Source: Bacteroidaceae bacterium
GTDB lineage: Bacteria; Bacteroidota; Bacteroidia; Bacteroidales; Bacteroidaceae
Assembly (NCBI GenBank): GCA_017535725.1
Contig: JAFXTO010000029.1
Span: 1 to 61,998, forward strand
Length of the DNA: 61,998 nucleotides
Direction: 5' to 3'
The notes beneath the pieces were generated by a model, which was not told the origin of the DNA, ran no database searches, and saw only the letters and a list, made by a program, of their open reading frames with translations. Position numbers and translations under genes: made by a program. The first letter of the stretch is position 1, and each line of letters opens with the position of its first letter. Of this stretch, positions 9,785-18,100 are shown one piece after another.

Positions 9785-9820
9785 ACAACTGGACGCCCCA
9801 AGGATGGCGCGTCCAGTTGT
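9785..9820 (-). terminator. Hairpin after the first small peptide gene
   Basis: ACAACTGGACGC (9785-9796) pairs perfectly with GCGTCCAGTTGT (9809-9820). It follows the small peptide stop at 9874 by about 55 bases and precedes the transposase start by 24. There is no long T run, so it may be a terminator, a processing hairpin or a transposase-recognised hairpin. Confidence 0.5.
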
Positions 9821-9873
9821 TCAAAGATACCTATTATATATAATAAGGTGTAGGTGGATTCCAGTCGTTGCCC

Positions 9874-10050
9874 TTAGTCGAAGATGGACTCGCCGTAGAA
9901 GTTCTCCTTGACATCGGCTTCTTCGGGGGCATCACCCACGCCAAGCTCAATGTCAGTGTCGCCGCCAATGCCGGTGATGCTGGCTGCAATCATCGTTTCT
10001 TCCTGTACGTACTGCACGTCCAAGGCAGGTGTCATATATTTCTTTTTCAT
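9874..10050 (-). CDS. Small peptide with conserved leader and Gly-Gly motif (copy 1)
   Basis: The 58-residue product starts MKKKYMTPALDVQYVQEE, continues through MIAASITGIGG and ends in an acidic 28-residue tail finishing YGESIFD. The paralogue at 14922-15104 has an almost identical first 28-30 residues and a diverged tail, which is the pattern of a leader and core peptide with a double-glycine boundary. The ATG at 10050 is chosen over the one at 10056 because it aligns with the paralogue's start and the upstream DNA is conserved from there. It lies downstream of the giant protein gene on the same strand (80 bases). I know of abundant small Bacteroidales proteins of this type but of no assigned function. 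No transporter/protease or modifying enzyme is adjacent. Confidence 0.75.
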   Translation of the reverse strand: MKKKYMTPALDVQYVQEETMIAASITGIGGDTDIELGVGDAPEEADVKENFYGESIFD

Positions 10051-10087
10051 AATCATATATTGTTTTTGAAATTAATCAAGATGCTCT

Positions 10088-10126
10088 CCTCGCCCCTCCC
10101 TTGCGAGAGGGGGTTGGAGGTGGGCC
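10088..10126. repeat. Single palindromic element (GGGAGGG family, variant)
   Basis: CGCCCCTCCCTTGCGAGAGG and the following GGGTTGGAGGTGGG form a hairpin with a G-rich tail shared with the copy at 15142-15180. It lies 4 bases downstream of the giant gene's stop (on the minus strand) and upstream of the small peptide gene. It could end or attenuate transcription between the two. Confidence 0.75.
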
Positions 10127-10130
10127 TTTT

Positions 10131-13100
10131 TTACTTGATGATTACCTTCTTGCCGTTCACGATGTACAGACCCTTCTGAGCCTTGTTCACGCGCTGACCG
10201 GCGAGGTTGTAAACAGTGCCGTTCTCGGTGGCATTGTCATTCATCTCGCTGATGGCAGTTGGCAGATTGAATTCTTCACCGTTGACGAGGAACTTCACTT
10301 CTTGACCTTCACCAGTCTTTTCGTGGATATAAGCGCGGAAAGCCTTGATGGTGGTTTCACCAGCACTCCTGTAGATGGCTCCGTTACCGATGAAGTAGTC
10401 ACCAGCGGCGATGGCTGTGATATCAGCATAAGTGCCGACAAAGTCGAAGTTATTGCCGGATACCACAGGATAATTGCCAGTAAAGCTCTTGAACATCACG
10501 GCGCTGAAGGTCTTCGCTCCTGTGGAAGCAGTAGCATCGCCGATGAGCACGGGCACGTTAGCTTGAATGGTGTTGTCTGCCTTCGTGCTGAAGTTGATGG
10601 TTACATTGTCAGCGTCATCGCAGGTCTCAGAGTAAGTATAAACTTTTGCATTCTCTCCGAAAGCATAAGCTACCTGTTCAGCATCGAGATCGAAGGGCAG
10701 GCAAACAGTATTGTAACCAGCAACAACCTTTCGGGTCATGGTGACGGTCTCATAGTAGGTGCGGTTGATGGGCTCGAAAGTGGTTCCTTCGTTCAATGCG
10801 AGTGCAGCAGAAGCGACTTTCACGAGGCAGACATCAGTGAGATGAGCATTACCATTCTGCTCAATGCTCAGAATGTAGTTGCCAGCGGCACCTGTGGTGA
10901 AGTAAGCTTCAGCTGTAACGAAGTTCGTGCCATTCTCTGCAGCTGCGAACTCTGTTATGGGCAGAGCCTCATTATCGCCGTTGATTACGCTTGCCTTCAT
11001 CCAATTTTGCCAGTCATTGCCATGCTTGCTATATTTGAATGAAAGTTTATAAGTTTGGTTTTCTGCCAGCGGCATGGTGTAAGCGCCTTCTTTACCATAT
11101 TCCCAAGCACCATTCGTGTTGTAGTACCAAGCCGTGGTCGTTCCTTCTGCAACGCCATTAGCTTCGGCTGTAAGACCCGTAATCTGCTGGCCCCAACCGT
11201 TGTTACTGCGGCTCCATCCCTTAGGATTGTTGCCTGTGCCGGTCTTAGCAAATGTTCCGTTGTAGATAGCATCCACATCAGTAGCGTTGATTGCCCAGTT
11301 CTCATCTTCGATAGCTGCGGTAGCTGCGGTAACCTCTGCTGCGCTAGCAATTTCTGTGTCTAAAGTCTTGGCAGCGTCCAGTGCTGCGAGTACCTCAATG
11401 TTGTTGTAGGGAGCATATTCATCTTTACTGAAGCCCAGCGTCTTGCTCTCAGCATTGGTAATCGCATTAGCCAATGCGTTCTTCTGTTCGGTTGTCGCAC
11501 CAGTGAATACAGCATACTTTACATTCTTGAATGCCAACCAGTGTGCGTTGTTGTCTTCTGCTACGTTGATGTTAATGTTCAAGACGCCATCCTCACCAAC
11601 AGTACCAATGGCACGGAAAGTACCATAGAAACGGGCATTGGCATCTTTCTCGCCTGTGCAGAGGTCGGTGGCCTCGCCGCCATTGATATCAAGTGTGATG
11701 CCTGAAACAGTTGTTTCCTCACCTGCGTTCTTTGAAATACGGACTAAGACATCAACGGAATACACCCCTGGCGTAACTCCAGTAACTGTTGCCGTCAGGG
11801 TGCGTTCAGCCAGTTTTCCTTCTGCTGTGTAATCAACGTAGTATTCAAAGAACGGGGTAGTCATACCAGAACCATCGGTATTGCCCTCAGTTGACCAAGT
11901 ATTAATATAATAAGGTGAATTCTCCCCGTCAAAGTTTGGAGCGGAATTCCACGCGCTGAGCAGGAAGTTATCAACGGTAATAGCTGCGTGCCAATCTGTT
12001 TGAGTTGAGGGGTTCTGCAGGGCTTCGGCTTCCTCATCAGTCAGACTGTTGTCTTCATACTTGCTCTTCGGTGTTGTGTAATAGGTATCAAGAGCCTCGG
12101 CCGTATAGACATTTGTTGCATCAATTATTGCCTTCATTGCTGTCAGTTTTTCATTAGCTGCAATGTAGGCATTCTTAGATGCATTGGCTGCGGCGATAGC
12201 CTCCTCCAAAGCACCATAATTCTCCATCGTTTGCTCGCTCTCAAATGCATTCAATGCAGCAGTTTGCTCAGCAGCAATAGTGCTGTTCATCTTATCAGAT
12301 ACCACCGTTGCCTTCAAGGCAGCAGCAGTTTCATCATCTACAGCATTACCCTTGAAGTAGAGGTGGTAGTCATCGGCACCAGCCCAGCCTTGTCCTGTTG
12401 TCTTCGCATAGAAGCCGATAGTCACATCACCCGTTGCATGTACTTCGAAGTCAACTTCTGTCCAACCCCAACCATTGCCAAGTTCGCCACCAGTACTGCC
12501 ATCACGATGGTTGTCAGTACTTTTGTTCAAGGCACTGTTTTCTTGGTTCACATAGACATTGGCATCTGTAATCTCGGAAGCCTTGGCTCGTGTCGCAGCC
12601 TTCAACATGTAGTAACCGGCAGGCAGTGATTCCACCTTTTGGCTCTTATTGAGAGTAGAGTTCCAACCGCAATCGAAATATCTGTTATCAGGAGCGTCTG
12701 TGTATTGTTGTCCACTGGCTGTTCCTGCCGCAGACCAACCAGTCCCCGTAACAGCAGCATCGGCAATCTTGAAGGTATAGTCAAACACTTTGCCTTCAGT
12801 TGGCTGAGCACCACCTGTAACGTATGCCTGACGAGCCTCCTCCAAAGTTGTATAGTCATTTGCCAGATTACTTGCATCGGTGCGAGTCTCAATTGTTGTT
12901 GTTGCGTCATTGATTGCAGTTTCAAAGTTTGTCTTATCGCCTGTGGAGTTGGTTTTCTCAGCAGTTGCCAATGCGAGAAGGTCCTTTACTTTGTCGTATG
13001 CCGCCTTGATGCCATCATAGCTGTCAATAAGTGCCTGAAGGGCATCTTTAGCGGAATTATAGCCATCAACACTTGTGGGTTCAGTTTTCCCTAATTCATC

Positions 13101-14621
13101 TGTTATTGCAGCTTCTGCGGCATCAGGCAGGGCTGTCGCATTAAGAGCTTCAAGAGCATCATGGACTTCGTCCCATGCTGCCTTTGCACCAGCGAGGAAA
13201 CTCTGATAACCGATGGTGATGTTGTCAAAGAACACCTTGGCGTTACTACCCGAACCACCGCTGATAGCCTGACCACCTACTTGGATGTAACCCTCGGTAG
13301 CTTCATTGAGTGTGAAGGTTACTTGGTCTGTCTCCCATGTGCCGTATGTGAAAGAGGTCTTAGTAGAAAGTATAGTCGAGCCCGAAGTGGAAACAAATCC
13401 AAACAAGGATTTGAATTGTGTCACACCAGAGAGTGCATTATAGGCATTAACCTTGATGGTATATACACCAGCAGGCAATGTTGCAGTAGCGGACTTATAA
13501 GTTACGGTGCCGCCCCATCCAACACTCACACCAAGAGCATTACCTGTATTGCCAGCATTATCGGTAGCTGGAGCATTGACTCCATTCACCTGACCATCAC
13601 CGCCATAAGAAACTACAGCAGAACTACTCCAAGCTGCAGAATTTGTCTGAGTCCAGTTGCCAGCAATGTCCAGAGGGGCAGCAGAGTCAGTTGCCGCTGC
13701 ATTGGTAGTGGTTTCCGTGCAGCTTTCGAAGCCGAGGTTAGGAATCAGGAATGAGGCATCGCCTGCGGCAGACATAGCCAGCTCAACGGCAGCGTTCAGT
13801 GTGGCAGCTGCAGAATTCACTTCGTCCTGAGTGGCATTGTCGTTGTCATATACCGCCTGTGCGGTAGCGATTGCGTCATTTAATGTTCCCAGCGAAGCAT
13901 TGGCGTTGTTGGCTGCCGAAATGGCAGTCTCAAGCACATCCTTCACCACAATGGCTGTAAACTCTATCTTCACACAATCGATGAAGAGCATGGGGTTTGC
14001 ACCCGAACCGCTGCCTGTTGACTGGTAGCCGATACGGATCTGACCTTCGGTGTCATCAGCCAACGTGAAGGTGACAGTCTGATTGACCCACTGACCGACC
14101 GTGGGATTCACAGCCACAGTCCTATTTGTCCCACTTGTGGGGAAGAAACCTGTATATGTGGTGTTGGCCTGCGTGCCGCTCTGATTGTACATTGGAACGG
14201 TGATTGTATATTTACCGGCAGCCAGTGTTACAGTCTGATAGTAGTAACCGCCGCAACCCCATACCCCGAAGAAACCGAAGCACTGGCCAGTAGCCTCACC
14301 ATCGGGATTCGTAGCTGGTGCAGCCTTGGCGTTACCTTTAAGCTGAGTGGCTGAACCATAGCTGAATGTGCCGGCAGCAATGGCAGAACCAGCATAGCCC
14401 CCATCAGAGGCATCTTTTAGCACCACCGATGTCCAACCGGTGATAGTCTGGAAACCATAAGGGGAACCATCCTTACCATAACCATAAAGGTAGGTAGATG
14501 TAAGCGCCTCATCCGTCTCAAAGTCGGCATTCGTCAGGTACGTGGTGGTCACGTCCGTCTGTGCCCATGCCCCAGCACTGCAGAACAGCAATGCTGCGGC
14601 GAATAATTGTTTCACTTTCAT
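10131..14621 (-). CDS. Giant secreted multi-domain protein (CBM-like and FIVAR-like modules), copy 1
   Basis: I place the start at 14621 because it opens a perfect signal peptide (MKVKQLFAAALLFCSAGAWA|Q); longer frames upstream run through the promoter. The 1496-aa protein alternates beta-sandwich modules of the type 'NADFETDE...GWTSVV...GQIRIGYQSTG...LFIDCVKIEF' (carbohydrate-binding-like) with alanine-rich helical linkers resembling FIVAR repeats (AISAANNANASLGTLNDAI, AAWDEVHDALEALN). The last 200 residues (NRTYYETVTMTRKV, LPFDLDAEQ, YFIGNGAIY) are homologous to the neighbour at 15186-19952. The protein ends with VYNLAGQRVNKAQKGLYIV and a basic NGKKVIIK tail, like Prevotella outer-surface and probable type IX secretion substrates. 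No catalytic motif was seen, so an adhesin or glycan-binding role is inferred. A small peptide gene follows. Confidence 0.9.
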   Translation of the reverse strand: MKVKQLFAAALLFCSAGAWAQTDVTTTYLTNADFETDEALTSTYLYGYGKDGSPYGFQTITGWTSVVLKDASDGGYAGSAIAAGTFSYGSATQLKGNAKAAPATNPDGEATGQCFGFFGVWGCGGYYYQTVTLAAGKYTITVPMYNQSGTQANTTYTGFFPTSGTNRTVAVNPTVGQWVNQTVTFTLADDTEGQIRIGYQSTGSGSGANPMLFIDCVKIEFTAIVVKDVLETAISAANNANASLGTLNDAIATAQAVYDNDNATQDEVNSAAATLNAAVELAMSAAGDASFLIPNLGFESCTETTTNAAATDSAAPLDIAGNWTQTNSAAWSSSAVVSYGGDGQVNGVNAPATDNAGNTGNALGVSVGWGGTVTYKSATATLPAGVYTIKVNAYNALSGVTQFKSLFGFVSTSGSTILSTKTSFTYGTWETDQVTFTLNEATEGYIQVGGQAISGGSGSNAKVFFDNITIGYQSFLAGAKAAWDEVHDALEALNATALPDAAEAAITDELGKTEPTSVDGYNSAKDALQALIDSYDGIKAAYDKVKDLLALATAEKTNSTGDKTNFETAINDATTTIETRTDASNLANDYTTLEEARQAYVTGGAQPTEGKVFDYTFKIADAAVTGTGWSAAGTASGQQYTDAPDNRYFDCGWNSTLNKSQKVESLPAGYYMLKAATRAKASEITDANVYVNQENSALNKSTDNHRDGSTGGELGNGWGWTEVDFEVHATGDVTIGFYAKTTGQGWAGADDYHLYFKGNAVDDETAAALKATVVSDKMNSTIAAEQTAALNAFESEQTMENYGALEEAIAAANASKNAYIAANEKLTAMKAIIDATNVYTAEALDTYYTTPKSKYEDNSLTDEEAEALQNPSTQTDWHAAITVDNFLLSAWNSAPNFDGENSPYYINTWSTEGNTDGSGMTTPFFEYYVDYTAEGKLAERTLTATVTGVTPGVYSVDVLVRISKNAGEETTVSGITLDINGGEATDLCTGEKDANARFYGTFRAIGTVGEDGVLNININVAEDNNAHWLAFKNVKYAVFTGATTEQKNALANAITNAESKTLGFSKDEYAPYNNIEVLAALDAAKTLDTEIASAAEVTAATAAIEDENWAINATDVDAIYNGTFAKTGTGNNPKGWSRSNNGWGQQITGLTAEANGVAEGTTTAWYYNTNGAWEYGKEGAYTMPLAENQTYKLSFKYSKHGNDWQNWMKASVINGDNEALPITEFAAAENGTNFVTAEAYFTTGAAGNYILSIEQNGNAHLTDVCLVKVASAALALNEGTTFEPINRTYYETVTMTRKVVAGYNTVCLPFDLDAEQVAYAFGENAKVYTYSETCDDADNVTINFSTKADNTIQANVPVLIGDATASTGAKTFSAVMFKSFTGNYPVVSGNNFDFVGTYADITAIAAGDYFIGNGAIYRSAGETTIKAFRAYIHEKTGEGQEVKFLVNGEEFNLPTAISEMNDNATENGTVYNLAGQRVNKAQKGLYIVNGKKVIIK

Positions 14622-14732
14622 TTGTAATATAATTTTAATTAAGTTTGTTTGTTGTGCCTGAACTGGACTCACGTCATGTATATGGTGCACATAAGAGAGT
14701 GAATGATAATGCCTTTTGTACATAAGGCGGTG

Positions 14733-14740
14733 CAAAGTTA
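14733..14740 (-). promoter_or_regulatory. -7 box TAACTTTG for giant gene copy 1
   Basis: TAACTTTGCACC lies 112 bases upstream of the ATG at 14621 on the minus strand. This gives a leader of about 105 bases, unusually long for this window. Confidence 0.5.
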
Positions 14741-14870
14741 TGAAGAAATCCGCGTTTGGAACGTTGTGGCCGCGTTAATTTTTATTAAACGGTGATTCCG
14801 TCTGTTATAAATCGCCTGAGACCATGGAGTTGACGTCACATCTTCGATGCAATCTTTGGGATACAAACAG

Positions 14871-14896
14871 CGCGCGAGGCCGTGAAGCCTCGCGCG
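14871..14896 (-). terminator. Hairpin after the second small peptide gene
   Basis: CGCGCGAGGC (14871-14880) pairs with GCCTCGCGCG (14887-14896). It stands 26 bases after the peptide stop at 14922. The T run is weak (TGTTTGTAT), so termination efficiency is uncertain. With the promoter box at 14733-14740 it separates the two transcription units. Confidence 0.55.
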
Positions 14897-14921
14897 TACA
14901 TTATTATAATAAGTAAGTTCC

Positions 14922-15104
14922 TTAGTCGAAGATGGACTCGCCGTAGTAGTTGTCCTTGACATCGGCTTCATCGGGGATTTCGTCTTCTTCGTCGGCAAGG
15001 CCAATTCCAGAGTTTCCGCCAATGCCGGTGATGCTGGCTGCAATCATCATTTCTTCCTGAACGTACTGCACGTCCAAGGCAGGTGTCATATATTTCTTTT
15101 TCAT
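14922..15104 (-). CDS. Small peptide with conserved leader and Gly-Gly motif (copy 2)
   Basis: The 60-residue product begins MKKKYMTPALDVQYVQEE, runs through MMIAASITGIGG and has an acidic tail (GLADEEDEIPDEADVKDNYY) ending GESIFD. The leader portion is nearly identical in DNA to copy 1 at 9874, while the region after GIGG differs in sequence and length. It follows the 1588-aa protein gene by 81 bases with a palindromic element between, exactly as copy 1 follows its own giant gene. Two parallel copies in the same context argue that this is a real gene. Function unknown; a secreted or processed peptide is inferred from the double-glycine-like boundary. Confidence 0.77.
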   Translation of the reverse strand: MKKKYMTPALDVQYVQEEMMIAASITGIGGNSGIGLADEEDEIPDEADVKDNYYGESIFD

Positions 15105-15141
15105 AATCTTATAGTATTTTTGAAATTAATGATTAGACCTT

Positions 15142-15180
15142 CCTCACCCCTCCCTTTCGGGAGGGGCTTGGAGGTGGGTC
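15142..15180. repeat. Single palindromic element (GGGAGGG family, variant)
   Basis: CACCCCTCCCTTTCGGGAGG and the following GGCTTGGAGGTGGGTC closely match the copy at 10088-10126. The copy sits immediately downstream of the giant gene's stop and upstream of the small peptide gene. Confidence 0.75.
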
Positions 15181-15185
15181 TTTTT

Positions 15186-18100
15186 TTACTTGATGATTAC
15201 CTTCTTGCCGTTCACGATGTACAGACCCTTCTGAGCCTTGTTCACGCGCTGACCAGAGAGGTTGTAGATAGCATCGTTCTCAACTGCTTCACCATTGATT
15301 TCGCTGATGCTGGTCTCGATACCGCCGATGAAGAGCTTGACGGCATTGGTAACATTCGGGTTTTCGAGTAGGATATATGCACGGAAGGCTTTGATGTTGG
15401 TTGAGCCAGCGCTCTTGTAGATAGCGCCATTACCAATGAAGAAGTGGCCTTCGCCAATGGTGGTGGGACCCCAAACACCAACGAAGCTGGCATTCGTACC
15501 CGCAACAATCGCACCCTCAGTAGGAGCAACAACCTGCACACCATTGAATACCTGAGCATCGCTGGCCTTGGTAGCCTTTACGAGGACAGGTGTGTTGGCG
15601 GAGATGGTTCCTTCAATAACCTTGTTGAAGTTGATAGTAAGGTCCTCAGCATTCTCTTCACCATTTTCGCTGAAAGCATATACTTCTGTACCTTCACCGA
15701 AGGCGTTCTGCACCTGACTTGAAGTCAGGTCGAAGGGCAGGACTACAGTATTGTAACCATTCTTTATGGTGCGAGTCATGGTCACGTTCGCAACGTCGAC
15801 ATCCTCAATGGTGTTGTTAGAATCCTCTTTGTAAGCCACAGCGGTAGCGATGTTGGTCTTGGAGAGAAGTTCGCCATCACAGACGCTGAACCATTGCATG
15901 ACACCATCAGCCTCAGCATGTACGGTCATCGTGACTTCTGTTTCTTCTGTGAGGGTGAAAGGCAGATAGTTCCAGACAAATCCGCGACCAGTACCACCAT
16001 TTGCAAATTCGCCTTCGTCAAAGCTGGCTACACCAGCGGTGGTGATACCCTTACCCGTGTCACCCAAGTTGGGGATTGGACCATCCATTGTGGCTGCGGA
16101 ACAGGTAATCTTTGCCGTTGTGTTGGTTCCAGAGGCTGCACGAGCTGCAACCTTGATAACATATTCACCAGCGGGTAAGGTGCAGATCTTCTGATAGTTG
16201 GCAGTAAACGTTGCTCCACTTGTGCTCCAACCACCTTTAGGCTGTTCATAGTAGGTACGTGCGGTTCCGCTCCAGTGCTGGCTGGTCAGAAGTTCAAATT
16301 CAACTTTAGTGTTGCCGTTCACAGAACCTGATTTATCCCAAGTGGTGAAATCTCCAATCTTAGAGGTTGCGGAGTAGGGATAAGCGTCAGCAACGAAGGT
16401 GTATTCTGCAACCTTCAAAGTCTTGAATGCTGCCAAAGCCTCATCTGCAGTGGTGGGTGCATCAACGGTGATCGTGTTGCTGATAGCTTGAGCGATAGCC
16501 AACTCGGAAACATAGAGATTATAGTTCAAAGCAGCAGCGGTGAAAGCTGTGGTAGTAGTTGTCAGGGCTGTAGCTGCCTCTGCATACTCAGCTGCAGTTG
16601 AAGGCACTAGTGCAATGGCAATAGTCAAATTATCCTTCTCTGCACCAGTTACGTTCTCATAGGCATCATCAGCGATTGCAGCATCTGCGGCTGCCTTAGC
16701 TGTATTGTAAGCTGCAAATGGCTCAATGAAGGCGGCTGCAGCAGCTGTAGCCTCTGTTAGAGCTGTTGAAGCGGTGTTATACTGATCGGCAGTTCCACTC
16801 TCCAACGTGTTCTCATTGATTGCTTCCTGCAAGCTGTTGTATGCGTTTGTAGGAATAGAACCCTGTTCAATTGCCTTGGCAGCAGCAAGAGCATTGTCGT
16901 ATATATCTTTCGCAACGGAAAGCTTGTCCTCATCGGTAAGCTGGCGAACATATGTCAACTTGAAGTTATCGCAAGCAAACCAGCGACCAGTTAGGGCGGC
17001 GATGTTCTTCACACCGATGCGAAGCTCACCGTCAACTACGAGGATTTCACCTGTGGTATAAGGAAGGAAGGTCTCACCATCGGTAGTTACAAGAGCTTGT
17101 ACTTCGTTAGTTGCAGTCTTTCCATAAAGGCCTGCTTTTCCACCACCATCCCATGATGCGCCTTCTTCGCCATTCGTGGAGTTCAGCATGTCAGCACTAA
17201 TCGTGTAGGCACCATTGGGCAGACCAGAAAGTACTTGATAGTAGTCGAAGGACTTTCCTGCTGCCTTTTCATCTAAAGTGTATTGCCCCCAGAATTCCAT
17301 AGCATCATTAGAGGGCTTAAGAGGACCACCTGCATAACCGCCATTAGCATTGATATCGCATGTCCAACCATTAACATTGCCGTCAATGCCAGGATTAACG
17401 ATGTAAGCCGTCATGTCGCAACCATCGGCGGGCTGAGTCTGAGCTTTACATGCAGTTGCAAGGGCAACTTGTGCAGCGGCCTTTTGTTCGTTTGTAACAC
17501 TCTCTAAGGTGTTGTTGTCGTATGCAGCCTGAATAGTAGCAATAGTCTCATTTGCAGCATAGCTTGCCTGACCAGCTGCATCATATATGTTTGCAGCATC
17601 AAGAATGGCCTTTGCTTCTACATAGTTGGCAATAGAAGCCTCTGCATTGGCAACAGCGGTATTCAGAGCTGCGGTAGCGGTCCGAATAGCTTCCTTATCA
17701 GTCATATCTACTTTGCCTTCATCGAATGTCTCAATGGTTTCACTCAGAGCTGTACGTACAGCTGCAGCCATCTTGTCTTCCGTGGCAACTGTCGTCTTTG
17801 CCGTAGCAAGAGCTGCTGGATATGCCTCGTAAATTGCAGCAGCAGCGATGAAAGCTGAAGTTGCAGCCTCCAAAGCTCCTATCTTTTCAAGATAGTCTGC
17901 CTTCTTGGAATTTCCGTCGGGAGCATCGTTAATAGCAGCTTCCAAAGCGTCATACTCTTCAGCGCCTTCTATCAAAGCAGGATGATCTTCCTTAGCCTTA
18001 TTAGCGGCTACAACAGCAGCAGTCCACTGGTCTGCATATACAGAATAATCAGGAGCACCATAGAATTTCAGTGTAAAGTTGCGGAAGATAGTCCAGCGGT

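Noticed and set aside
10101-11042. 313-codon plus-strand frame opposite the 3' end of the giant gene
   Set aside because: Shadow frame; the minus strand continues a signal-peptide-bearing protein homologous to its neighbour.
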